From Aldrovandia affinis (Eukaryota > Chordata > Actinopteri > Notacanthiformes > Halosauridae): DNA of 64,000 bases. The translations under genes were made by a program, and so were the position numbers. Shown piece after piece: positions 11,475-22,670 of this stretch (the stretch's first letter is position 1; the number at the start of each line of letters is the position of its first letter). Below the pieces are notes generated by a model. That model made no database searches and had not been told where the DNA came from. It saw nothing but the letters and a program-made list of their open reading frames with translations. The stretch covers positions 1,677,501 through 1,741,500 of the forward strand of contig JAINUG010000137.1 in NCBI GenBank assembly GCA_029706075.1, given 5' to 3'.

Positions 11475-12760
11475 CTGCTTTATGTCATTAGGGATGTTTC
11501 TCCGGCTGCTGCTAATTGCGTCTTCTCACCCTCTGGAGCAGGCTGTGTGCCTTGTCATTGCAAAGTCAATGTTGACTGTAGAACCCCGGCTGTACACCAC
11601 TATTAATTTAATTTAATATTTAAATGTAATTCTCTCCCTCTCTCTGTTTCTCTTTCTCTTATCTTGCTCTTGGTCTCTCCTCCTCTCCCTCTCCTTCCAT
11701 TCCTTCCTTTCTTCCTCCATGCCCCGAATGGTCTGGGGAAGGATGATAGACAGATGGGTCCAGGAAATCTGTGTGTGTAAGAGAGGCTTAGAGAGAGGGA
11801 GAGAGAAAGAGAGGAGAGGAGAGCGAGAAGGGCAGCTTATCTGAAATCACAACAGTTGCCAGGTACAAATCAGTCCTTCTTACAAGGCTCTCTTAACGGA
11901 GGGGCTGTCCGATTAAAAGGAGCATTTTCGGGTAGAGCCTGCCGCACCTGTGGAGGATTAGGCCCAGGGGGACAAAAAGGCCTCTGTTCCCTGTTCGAGC
12001 GCTTTGTTGGCAGTTATTTGGATTACCTGGGCCTTCTTCCTGTCACACCTGGAAGCCTGCAAACAAACAAGCTATAACTACCTGTTAGCCAGCGGATACC
12101 AGCAAAGCCCATTATCAGCTGATCACTGGGAATGTGAGCAGCCACCAACATCCAACATCGGCCAATATATCTCTGCCACATGTTTCAGAACATGTTTGAT
12201 ACAATATAAATGCATTTAGCTAATTATATGACATCTGTCATGATGTGTATATAATTGAAGCAAAAACAATGGTAGTAATTTTCCCTTGAAATGTTTCTTT
12301 ATTTTTTTAACTACAATTTTTACATTCTCGGCAGAAAGAGAGCTTTTAAAAAAATGACTTTTGTTGAAGAGTTGACAATTAAAGCAGAGCGCTTCAGACA
12401 GAGAGCAGCAGAGCTTGTACTTCCTTCTTCAAAAGCATCATTGCAGTAAAACATAGAATGTCCTTTGATCTACAGTGTCCACCCTCCAGCCTACCTAAGT
12501 GCAGCCTCTAAATGATCGGTGAGCGGAATGCACGACAGGAAGCGATCGGGGGGTGGGGGGAAGGCAACTGCCAAAGCCATTAAAGATCTGCCGCTGTCTG
12601 TGGGGCCAAATTGAAGAGTCTGTGTTTTATTAATTAGGAGGCATAAATGTCAGGAAAGAGCCGTAGAGTCTGCAGGCCCTGTTCCTCTCAGGGTGGGACA
12701 CCCCCCACCCCCCACCCCCAATCCATGAGCCTCCAGTTTGGTGTGCCTGTCTGTGTGTCG

Positions 12761-12928
12761 TGGGAAGCATTGACTCGTGACTCAGAAGGTTGCTGGGTCA
12801 TATCCTGGGCGGAGCACTGCCGTTGTGCCCTGGGGTAGGGAACCTCTCAGCTGAAATAATCCAGGTGTATAAACGGATTTAAAGTGTAAGAAGCGTGAGT
12901 CACTGTGGATGGGGCCGGCCTGCTAATG
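12761..12928 (+). mobile_element. Diverged family-1 SINE
   Basis: The body motifs GACTCAGAAGGTTGCTGGGT, GGAGCACTGCCGTTGTGCCC and GGTGTATAAACGGATT are recognisable, but the hairpin is degraded (CACTGTGGATGGGG). It is an old copy. Confidence 0.6.
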
Positions 12929-13658
12929 AAAAACCTTTAAAAAATCATTTGAACAAAATAATAATAATTGAACCCATGGGTTGAAGCATGCTGACCAGGA
13001 TGTGTCAGACCTACGCAGTGTCTCGTCAAAGTTGAGCCTGGACACTCCGGTGTTTATAATCCAAGGCCAACACATCTGAAAGTTGTTGTTCCCCTCTTAG
13101 TGTGCAAAAAATTGGTGCTCTGGGGATTTTCTTTTTTAAGGAGGTGAAGTTTGCAGATTCTTTCCTATTTATTATATACATACATATATATATATATACA
13201 TATTTATTCCCAGTGGCAGGCTTTTGGATCCAGGAGGAGCGGTACATAGTTAGTTTATTTGTGGCAAGACAGGACGCACCTGCACCACATCGGCAAAATA
13301 AAGCATATAGTAATTATACTGGTAAAGCACAGGTTACCTTTCTAAATGAGTGTACGCTCTCTGTGAATGGTCTCGACCGGAACAGGAAACCGGACACCGA
13401 AGCCCCAAACGAACGGTCTTAAAACCACGGTCCCACACTGTTGCCGTGGCGATTAGCTGTCATCGGCGCTCAGGGTGTAACGGGGGATGACTTTCCCCCC
13501 AATCAGAAGGCAGATGGAGTCGTAAGAAAGTTGTGACCTGTGGTAAGCCAGTTGAGCTGAGGGATCGGAATTCCAAAGGGCTGCTGATTCAATCCAATGA
13601 TAAGCACATGATCGCCAGTGTGGGGCAGGGAGCAGGGCTGAGACGGGAGGCTCACGAG

Positions 13659-13716
13659 TGCGTGTGGGGGCGGGGGCGGGGGCAGGGGGCGGGGGCGGGT
13701 GGCGGTGGCGGGGGAC
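13659..13716 (+). repeat. G-rich tract with quadruplex-forming potential
   Basis: Repeated GGGGGCGGGGGC/GGGGGCAGG units give many closely spaced runs of three or more G on the plus strand, enough for several alternative G-quadruplexes. No gene start is seen beside it. Confidence 0.6.
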
Positions 13717-14742
13717 TTAGAGGTGCATGACGAGCCAGAATGGCCGAATCTGAACTCTGGGCGGGAGGGAGGGATGCGAAGGAGAGTGTGAATTGCTCCC
13801 GAAGGGGGATTACAGGGCTGCCGCACACCCCCATCTCCTCATCTCGCCCCCATGGGGGAGAGCTGGGCGAGGCCGAGACCGAGAGAGAAGCTTAAGGCAA
13901 ACCCATTAGCCGAGGGCCAGGAGAGGGGATTGGACACGTGACTGAGGAAACACGCCCCCCCCGAGGCAGGGGCCGCTGCGGTGACACACTGACGCTCTCA
14001 GACAGGTAGATCACAGCGCCCACGCGGGCCCATCCACGCTCCTCCAGACGGCTCTTGCTTGAGAGGCACGTGAGTCATTATCGCTTTGAACTCTCGTCCC
14101 CCAACTCCCGACTTGGACGGATCACCAAAGGCTTTTGGAAGCCGGGGGATTTCCCAGTAACGTCGGCGTGTTTACAGCACGCGAAGACACGAGACATCAG
14201 TTTACTTTGTACTGCATCCCGAAATTGATTCACGCTCCTTTAATGTCTTGTCTGCAGCTTGAAGGGACCAGACATTTTTATCTCCCTCTATAACATGAAT
14301 ATGTTGTCATGGGACAGAATGGGCACCCGTTGCTGTTGACGTTTTCCCAGTGCGGTGCTTTGTCCTACCAAAGTCAGGCTTTCACTTACACTTACACTCA
14401 CATTTCAATCCAATGACACAATGTGAAGTAAAGCACAGGTCTCTTCCACTAATATCATATTGTTGTCCCATCGAAAGGAGAATTTGGGGACCATCTGGTT
14501 TGCTGGATCCCTGCCCCAGCCAGCGATCATGTGCTTTTCATCAGCCGGTTTGGTGATATGTTGTTTTGGAAGTGCACAGTGGACACAACGCGCCAGTTCA
14601 CTGCTGCTGCTGACATTGAAACAACTTTCCACCAGCCAGATGGAGGCGTGTGGAAGCCAATTTACCCTGTAGCTGCGTACACCAGACTAGTGGTATCTCC
14701 AACAGAATACGGATGATGGAAATCGCACATGGCTGCTCTGCA

Positions 14743-14826
14743 CACACGCACGCACGCACACACACACGCGCACACACACACACACGCACGCACGCACACA
14801 CGCACGCGCACACACGCACACACACA
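14743..14826 (+). repeat. (CA)n / CACG microsatellite
   Basis: About 84 bp of CACACACGCACG-type dinucleotide repeat. It opens reading frames of His/Thr and Val/Cys repeats on the two strands that are not genes. Confidence 0.9.
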
Positions 14827-15440
14827 GCATGTGATATCATTCTCTTATTCCGTACGATGGTATCCATTGGGGTAAATGCATTTCGAACATTGCAATATGA
14901 ATGTGTCAATTACTATCTATCGCAATGCTTCGGTTGTTTAATTTGCGTTCACTCGCTAAAGAATATCTCCCTCCCCCGTCACACTCCACAGTTCTGAGTA
15001 GAGCCAGTAAGCCATTGTGAAGTTTTCCCCTGATCTGACAAGCTAATCATTTGTCTGTTAGGAGAAGCGTGAGGCAGAAAGCCCAAGGTGACCTCAGTCC
15101 CTGCGTGTGAGTGCAGACGGGCGCAGATCTCTGTCCTCTGCTGCAGGCAAATAAACAGAGCGCTGTGCTGGGGGTTTCCTCACCCGGGCCTGGTGGGCCG
15201 GAGAGGATGCACTGGCCTGGCCCTGGCTCTCTCCGGGACACGGAGGGGGAACCGCCCCGTTCTGCTGTCACCACCCAGACAGAGTATCGCGGCGCGGAGG
15301 CAGGAAACTGCTGTCAGGCTCCGTCAGGGCCGAGGACGCCCTGTTCTCCACATTTCCACCATGGAACGGAAACAGGAAAATGATTATTTTATTATCATTT
15401 CTTTTGTACGTGTATATACAGTATATATATATATATATAT

Positions 15441-15663
15441 CAGGGATGTGATTTTTCCTGATTATTCAGTAAATGCTGATTTTCTGGTGCTAAATATCTC
15501 TGGCTATTTGGCTTTATTTGCTGAACATTCTCTCCTGCTATCAGCTGTCAAAGAGTGCAACACTTCTTAATGTGTATGCTTATGACATACACATGTCCAG
15601 AAAATCTCTATGATCTGAAAATAAATATTTCCTGATCAATCAGGAAAAAAAATCACATCCCTG
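15441..15663. mobile_element. hAT-like MITE, 223 bp
   Basis: The ends are inverted repeats: CAGGGATGTGATTTTTCCTG at the left, and at the right the complement with two or three extra T. It inserted into a TA microsatellite, with 7 of 8 matching flanks ATATATAT / ATATACAT. There is no coding part. The CAGGGATGTGA end is typical of small hAT elements in fish. Confidence 0.65.
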
Positions 15664-16116
15664 ATATACATATATATATTTTGTACATGTATATATAGTA
15701 CCGTATATATATAAATATAAATACAGAAAACCGGGAGATCTTACCCTCGTGTGGATATCTGAAAGTGGCTTTTTTTTGTGACCTGTAACTGTGAGAATAC
15801 TCTGAAGACTTCTCTTTGCATAAGAAGCAGTATTTTTATTCACACAAAAACGGAGCATGAAATGAAGGCTGCTTCTCACATACGCCCCCCCACACACCCC
15901 CACACCACTACCTGTGAGCGGTGACAGCGCCGGATGTGGCACGCTCTTTAACACCCCGGCCGATGTGCCAAAACGCAGCATTGTCACAGAGAAGGGGGGG
16001 GGGGGCTGAGGATCAGAGAGCCACCTGCACACTTCTCTCAACACGTCTCCCCACTGACCCCCACAGCACCGGCCACTCACACAGCTGCCACACTAAAAAC
16101 ACCCTTTCATTCAGGC
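15664..16116. other. TA microsatellite and unique sequence
   Basis: A (TA)n-type tract spans 15664-15720, continuing the one at 15415-15440 that the MITE interrupted. A poly-G run lies at 15992-16005. No gene seen. Confidence 0.5.
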
Positions 16117-16823
16117 TTCACTGCCTTTCTTCCTGTATGGACCGATTCCCTTATCCCTGTATTCTCAAATAGGTACTCTAAAATATAAAGACTAACATTT
16201 CATACTGGCTTTCTTCCAGTATGGACCGGTTCCCTTATCCCTGTATTCTAAAATAGGTGCTCTAAAATATAAAGACTAACTATGCGATCTATGTTCAAGT
16301 ATCTGCAAAGTTGTGATATAGGTTAGACTAGACATCCTTTCTTGCCACTTTCATTAATTCAATAATTAATTTAATTGAATGCATGTATTGTACCATATAT
16401 ACAGTATAGATTGCATAGTTAGTCTTTATATTTTAGAGCACATATTTTAGAATACAGGGATAAGGGAATCGGTCCATACAGGAAGAAAGCCAGTATGAAA
16501 TGTTAGTCTTTATATTTTAGATCTATCTAAAATATAAAGACTAACATTTCATTGATCATTATCATGATCATTTAAAAACGGTGTTTTGTGTTTACTCGGG
16601 TTCTCCTTGTCTTATATTGCATTATGTATGAAGATCTGAAACCATTCAGTGTGACAAATATGCAAAAATAGAGGAAATCAGGAAGGGGGCAAATACCTTT
16701 TCATGTTCAAGTATCTACAAAGTTGTGACATAGATTAGACTAGACTTCCTTTCTTGTCACTTTCATTAATTCAGTAATTAATTGAATTGAATGCATGTAT
16801 TGTACCATATATACAGTATATAA
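16117..16823. repeat. Foldback repeat cluster
   Basis: An about 85-bp arm (TTTCTTCCTGTATGGACCGA...CTAAAATATAAAGACTAAC) occurs at about 16124-16200 and 16206-16290, then in inverse orientation at about 16411-16503. A 58-bp palindrome with 28-bp perfect arms follows (16495-16522 and 16525-16552, spacer CT). A second block of about 120 bp (ATGTTCAAGTATCTGCAAAG...ACCATATATACAGTATA) is directly repeated at about 16290-16408 and 16704-16822. Between them, 16620-16703 is a Tc1-like 3' end. Confidence 0.75.
16620..16703 (+). mobile_element. Tc1-like transposon 3'-end remnant
   Basis: ATGAAGATCTGAAACCATTC, then GTGTGACAAATATGC and GGGGGCAAATACCTTTTC, match the usual 3' end of a common fish Tc1-like family. 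The terminal bases are replaced by the second direct repeat of the surrounding cluster. No transposase remains. Confidence 0.6.
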
Positions 16824-16854
16824 TATATGTTGTACATAATTTATGAATGCCTTA

Positions 16855-17652
16855 CGTCTATTGGGGGTTTAGCAAACAGGTTGGAATCGACTACGGTAAT
16901 CCAAGTTGATTTAAATAAAATCCCCAAATGGCCAGAAACATGGCAAATGACATTCAGTATTGCTAAATGTAAGGTTATGCATGTGGGAAATACAAATATA
17001 AGACAGGAGTATTTCTTTGGGAGGAAAAAAAGTAGGTGTTCAGTGTGTTGATCAAAGTTTATCCGCATCTAAGCAATGCGCGGCAGCTGTGACAAAGACC
17101 AACAGGATGCTGGGATGTACTGTATAGCAATCAAGTATAAATCAAGGAGGTTATATTGATGTTATAGAATGCCTTTGTCAGACCTCACTCAGAATACTGT
17201 TTGCTGTTCTGGACGCCACACTACAAGAAACATATAGAAGCTCTTGAAAAAGTACAAAGAAGGGCAACTAAATTAGTACTAAGCAGTACCAAGCATTAGT
17301 ATTCAAGCTTAGCAAACAGAGACTTGGGGGGGGTGGGATTTGATTGAGGTTTTAACATTTTTAAAAGGGATTAACAAAAAGTGAACAACCAAAGATTTTC
17401 TAAGATAAGTTCAGGTAGCAGAACAAGAGGACATGGGTGGAAATTAGTTCAAGGCAAATTCTGCATGGCAGGAAGTTGTTTTTTTACACAGAGAGTTGTC
17501 AATGCCTGGAACAGCTTGCCAGGTCAGGTAGTTGAGGCAGAAACTCTTGGGGTATTCAAGTTCAGGCTAGATGCAGTACTGGATATTCTTTAGACTAGGA
17601 CATGATGAGCCTACGTGGGCTGAAGGGCCTGTTCTTGTCATTATGCATTCTT
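16855..17652 (+). pseudogene. CR1/Rex1-type LINE reverse-transcriptase relic
   Basis: The C-terminal part of a non-LTR reverse transcriptase can be read through several frames. DLNKIPKWPETWQMTFSIAK is followed by CKVMHVGN in frame at about 16906-17000. [27 protein letters not shown] and RTRGHGWKLVQGKF follow, and the last block is FFTQRVVNAWNSLPGQVVEA. Frameshifts and stops break it into at least four pieces, so it is dead. The end reads GGGCTGAAGGGCCTGTTCTT then TTATGCATTCTTATGTTCTT, the usual 3' end of this family. The 5' two-thirds are missing. Confidence 0.8.
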
Positions 17653-20600
17653 ATGTTCTTATATAATTGTATTCTATAATTATATAATCCATATAGAGGT
17701 AGTGCATAAAAAGCACCTGGGTAAACGAGAGACGACAAATATCTGCAAAGCACATGCTCCCACACAGGTGCGCCACGTTGATTAATTAAGCAAATAACAT
17801 CCCAGCATGCTCAGGGTCATGTGTAAAAAAGGGTGGATGGGCCTGGTTTCTATAATTATGGCTAGCATGGCTGCAAGAGGAGACCTCAGTTGCTTTTAAA
17901 GAGAGGTGATAGTTGGGATGTGTTTGTTGGGAATTTTGGTGACCAATTTGCTGATGTTTCACAGGCAATGTTGTTTTTTATGGGATATTTTGGAACAACA
18001 TCTCAGTCCGGGTTTTTCACCTCCATCAACTAAGCATACGTTGATTGACTTTCTAGTGGAAGTGTTTTAAGAGTGCACAGACTGTATTGTTAAATTGTGT
18101 CTGGTATAGATCATTACCCTGAATATATAACTTCAAAAGCTTTACTGGCATGCAACATTGTGGTGTTTGATCACCTGATATATTTTTGTTCTAAATGCAG
18201 GATTTAAGATGAATTGTCTTCTCGTGATACTTTGAAGTAATCTGACATCAAAAACACATCTACTGAAAGATATCCAAACACAACAGTCCAACAGTGACCG
18301 ATAACAATGCAGCATTTCACCTCATCTCAAGCCTCTCCACTAGTTTAATGGTTTAAGTTTGATCTAATGCATTAAAGTTGAACTAACATAAAATGGTAAA
18401 AAGTTAGTGTGGTGACATAGACAGCCGACTTGGCCTGCTCTGCAATGCTTTGATTCCCCTCATATTTTCCAGCAGTTTCATTGTCCAAAACAAACAAAAG
18501 AGAAAAAAAGTGGCAGGCCTGTTCTGTTTCTGCACCTTTGTCAGTTATAATTGCAGCCAGGGGGCTGCAGATGGGAACAAACTCTTCCCAGAGCTCAGAA
18601 CAGGAGCTGCTAGCAGGCATAACTGTACTGTACTTTTCCCTTGTGAGGACGGAGCCGCTCCAGGGCACACTGCGCCGCCATTTTTTAATTTCATTTTACA
18701 GTCGTGGCGATGGGGGAAGAAGAAACTAAATTACACCTGAAATTAACAACAAAAACGTTCTCTGTGAAAAGAGAGAGGGAGAGAGCCGAGAGTTTAGTTT
18801 GACGTTTCGAGCCGCGTTAATTAGACCAGGCGACTCCGGGGCCAGCAGGTCCTTCTGCGAAGAACAGGAAACCTGAATAAGATTAAGCAGATTGAGGCTG
18901 GGCTTGTTCATTGTCTGCCAAGTAGTCCTCATGTTGGTGCAACTTCATCCCCAGGGGACAGAATTATGGAGGGGAAAGAGAAAGGATCACATGAATGGCT
19001 GGTCATGTTGGAGCACGCTAAAGTGCAATGACTCCTTTGTGTGAAGAATGGCCCCTGCGAGCTCTACAGGAAGCGTGCTACTTCAGCTGCCACAAACACC
19101 AGGAAGAGGAACCGGGCCCACTGCCTCCACTATTTGAGCTGGGCCAGGCCCTTTTGTGGGCCGCTTCTACGACACATAATGACAAGCACAAGAGCGACAG
19201 TGATGGGCCTTTGTCTGCTCTCTTCCCCCTACATTTAACTCCACAAAGAGGTTTAGAGTCGCTTTGAACCTTTCAGAAGCGGAGGCCGTCTTTTTCCTTT
19301 TTTTTTTTTTTTTTTTTACCGGAGGGAAGCTTTCAACAAACAAAAGCCCTCGCCAAAGCACGCCCTGAGTGCCAAGCCCGTCTCATCTGCCCCGACCTCT
19401 GGGCTCTCGCACAGGTGTCATTACAGACAGGAAATCCGCTGGCCCCAGGTCCCGGCAGCTGAGCCAGGGAGCGGCTCTGCCGAAACCCTATAGGGCAGGA
19501 GGCGGCCCTTTCTACTCCTCCTCCTCCTCCGCCCGCTCGCGCTTTTGTTCTCCTCCGAGATCCTCTCCTCCCCTCTGACATGTCGGGACAGGAGGCGGGA
19601 GGCTGTGGGTTAAGGGGGGATTTCCTCGGAGATTAGCTCTCACATTATCGTTTCAACACCAGCCAGCGCCAGGAAGAGAAGGCCCTTCAGATGTCTGTGG
19701 GGATCCAGAGATAATGTTTACCTTTTCGGGGCCGGGGCAAGACGCAGGCTGCAACCTGAGAACGACTTTTCCATGTGTGTCCCGTCGGGGCTGTTTCCGA
19801 CTGTGGACAGACACCTCACACATCCCCCCACCCCATCCCATCCCACCCATCCACCACCCCGCCCTCTCCAACACCCACCTCTTATTTTCTGTTCTTCAAT
19901 TTTTTTTTATTATGAGCCGATTATTACATCTACTACATCACTGCATCGACGCTAATAGGAAGCAGTTGCCGTCGATCGTCGATCACAATGGCACTTTTGC
20001 AGCACCTGCCAATGAGGTTCCCCACCTGCCCCGCTGGCTGGACAAAGCTTTAAAGGCCTTTGCTGTCAGCTCACAATGTGGCGGATCCACTTGGAGAGAG
20101 TCAGTCTGCCGCTTCTCTTTGCGGGCCGGTCAGAGGGGATCTGAACAGTTCACAGTGAAAACAACGGAAGAGCTTCTTATGTGACTAGTGCGCTGGAGTG
20201 GGAATTGTGGGTAAACTAGAAGGAGGACTGGATATGCAAAGCGTCTCCAAAGGCCTGCCACAGGATCATTTGTGAACTCGTTAGAGGCTGGTTAATTGTC
20301 CTCAATGCAGTGTCAGTGCTATTTATAGTTCCCCCAAATGACTCGTATAGGGGTGAGCAGAAATAAGAATAAATATGAATCAGTTCTGCGCCTTCTGGGG
20401 TTTCCATAGACCGATTTAGTGGAAGGAGAATGTTGTCTCTTGCCATCTCTGGCCTGAGTCGCTATTTACTCATCTTTGGTAGGACCAACCGTTTGCTCAG
20501 CTGAGAATCTGTGGTTGGGTGTATATGAGTGGAATGTAATTGCAGCTGCAGCTGCTATGTCTCATGTTTAATCATATTTTTTGTGTGAGGCCCATCTTTG

Positions 20601-21597
20601 CCACACCATCCATACCAAATAATTGGACTGTTATTATTGTCCAAGCCAACAATGTTCAACATGTACTAGACAAAGTGGAGTGCTCAATCTCTGTTGGATT
20701 TCGAAATGTGGTTTTCTGTCCAAAGTGTAAATAATCAGTTTGAGAACTTGGAACTGATCCTTTATCAGTGTTATTGTGTCTGACGGCATTTTAGAAGTAC
20801 ATTGGCAGAGTGACTATTACAATCTGTAATATATTATCTATTTATTATTACAATATAGTTTTTAATTCCCGTTTTTCTACCCGGCTGTAGAAAGGCTGTA
20901 GGCTGCTCAGGAGGTGTTCTCTTGCCAGGCATTGCTCTTGAGGAAGGATGTGGTGCATAGTTAACTGATCTTGTGTAAAGACGTTTTGCACTGCCTCCAT
21001 CCAGCCTCACAGAGAGGAAACCCACATGTCTGTGGCTGAAACTGTAAAACCAGACTGTTTTCTGAAGACGAACGTCCCCTCAAAGACAACTGCATCGTTA
21101 AAGTATCGCATTAGACACGGGATTTCAGTCACGAGCATAATGAATATCTGCAAAAGCCAGACGAGGTTAACAGTGATAAAGGCCGTACCCACCCCACCGC
21201 TGCTATGCGAGGAAGGTGGAACTCCCTGTGTGCGACTCTGCCCTTAGCAACGCAACCTCCGCCACTGTCCAAACAAGGTGCAGTGTTTTCATAGCTGCAG
21301 CTGTCTTCCAGGAGGTGATAATGAATTTTCGGGGGCTCGGCAGGACTCTTCCCACCGCCCACTCCCCCTCCTCCCGGTCCCAGTTCTGTGTGCCGTTCCA
21401 GAGTGCCTGTCTCAGCTGAGCAGCTGGATGTCTGAGCAGGGAGAGACAGAGTATTCACTTAATGATGGGAAATCACCCGACTGAGCCACTGACCCCGAGC
21501 TGGGCTCACTGGACCGGTGGGCCAGAGGGCCTGTGTGTCCTTCAGTGGGAGGCTGGGGGGATCCACTCCTGCACCCAGTACACCTGCAGAACGATCA
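17653..21597. other. Intergenic, largely unique sequence
   Basis: No gene and few repeats. A poly-T run is at 19292-19317. A CCCCACCCCATCCC-rich tract is at about 19820-19865. The blocks around 18540-18960, 19020-19720 and 19920-20480 are free of recognised repeats and are the sort of sequence in which conserved non-coding elements are found, but conservation cannot be judged here. Confidence 0.45.
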
Positions 21598-21820
21598 TTA
21601 CATTACATTACATTACAGGCATTTAGCAGACGCTCTTATCCAGAGCGACTTACAGTTTACATTTCTTTACAATCCATTTATACAGCTGGATATTAACTGA
21701 AGCAATTCAGGTTAAGTACCTTTAGCTCAAGGGTACAACGGCAGTGTCCCACCTGGGGATTGAACCTGCAACCTTAACGTTACAAGCCCAGTTCCCTAAC
21801 CATTATACCACACTGCCTGC
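21598..21820 (-). mobile_element. Family-1 SINE, full length, minus strand
   Basis: It begins with the complement of the (TGTAA)n tail and hairpin and ends with the complement of the tRNA-like head. It is flanked by ACGATCA direct repeats (21591-21597 and 21821-21827). All family hallmarks are present. Confidence 0.9.
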
Positions 21821-21827
21821 ACGATCA

Positions 21828-22290
21828 CCTTCCCTTGCCTCGAATGTGTCTCCCCCTTTTCCCCTTCCAGCAACGAAACCACCTGCAGACCATTAACGGT
21901 GACCACTCACCTCCACTCACCAAAGAGCATTCCAAATTAATAAAGCTAAAATGGTAGGAAATGGGCCGAAATGGAGGCAAAACAAAAGGATGAAGTTCTG
22001 TCGGCGACCTTTGTGGGGAACGCCAGGGGAGTCTTTGAGGGGCTCTCTCTCGCTCTCTCTCTCTTTGGCGTCGAGGTCGGGAAATATGAGGTTGGAAGGT
22101 GGGACTTCTGCACCAGCTGCAGCGGGAAGCGACCCTGACATTGTTATGACATCATTGGGGCTGTCAGGGAAATCGGTCAGCCCTGAGAAGAGGAGGGCTG
22201 CAGGGTCAGGCAGGCGTGGAGTGAGCGGGGAGCCTGGGGCCTGTGATCTGCACGAGTGGGGGAAGGAAAGGCGCACAGACAGAAAACAGA
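21828..22290. other. Intergenic, no gene recognised
   Basis: A CT-rich patch lies at 22042-22066. Chance frames exist on both strands. Confidence 0.45.
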
Positions 22291-22670
22291 GGCCTCTCGG
22301 GTGGTCCAGTGGTTACAGCGTTCGACGCTAACCACTGCGACCGGGGTTCCATTCCACCGGCCGCGCCAGTGTCGGCTCTGGCCGGGAGTGCCACCGGGGG
22401 CGGCAATTGGCTGTCCGCCCCAGGGAGGGGGGGAGGGAAGTCAACAGGAAGTTTGCTGCGTACAGGAGTGGCTCTAGAGTATCAGAGTTACGGTCGACAG
22501 CCTGACAAGTGCCGTCTCGGAGGAGACGATACTTCGCCTTTGTCACTGCCCGGTCACAGGGCTATGGCAGCAAACTTATAATACAAGGGGGGGATTGACA
22601 TGAAAAATAGAGGGTGTAATTGGCTACTAAATTGGGATAAAATCTGAAACAAATAATTTAAAAAGAAAGC
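22291..22670 (+). mobile_element. Family-3 SINE (tRNA-Glu-like head)
   Basis: The head (GGTGGTCCAGTGGTTACAGC ... GGGGTTCCATTCC) resembles tRNA-Glu, with an A box TGGTCCAGTGG and a near B box. The body contains CGGCAATTGGCTGTCCGCCC, GCTGCGTACAGGAGTGG and GGATTGACATGAAAAATAGA, ending in an A-rich tail. The CTCF-like core seen in the other full copy is here shortened by one base (CCACCGGGGGCGG, 22391-22403). Confidence 0.82.

Larger units (their letters stand above)
11475..14742. other. Intergenic; simple repeats and a diverged SINE
   Basis: CT-rich (11635-11720) and GA-rich (11785-11830) tracts occur. A diverged family-1 SINE lies at about 12761-12928 (TGCTGGGTCATATCCTGGGC, then CCAGGTGTATAAACGGATTT). 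A TA microsatellite is at 13180-13205 and a G-rich tract at 13659-13716. Sequence around 11985-12220 and 12370-12660 looks unique and not repeat-like; it could be regulatory but has no testable signature here. Confidence 0.5.

Noticed and set aside
14598-14997. Cys/Val and His/Thr repeat frames on both strands
   Set aside because: Products of the CA/CACG microsatellite.
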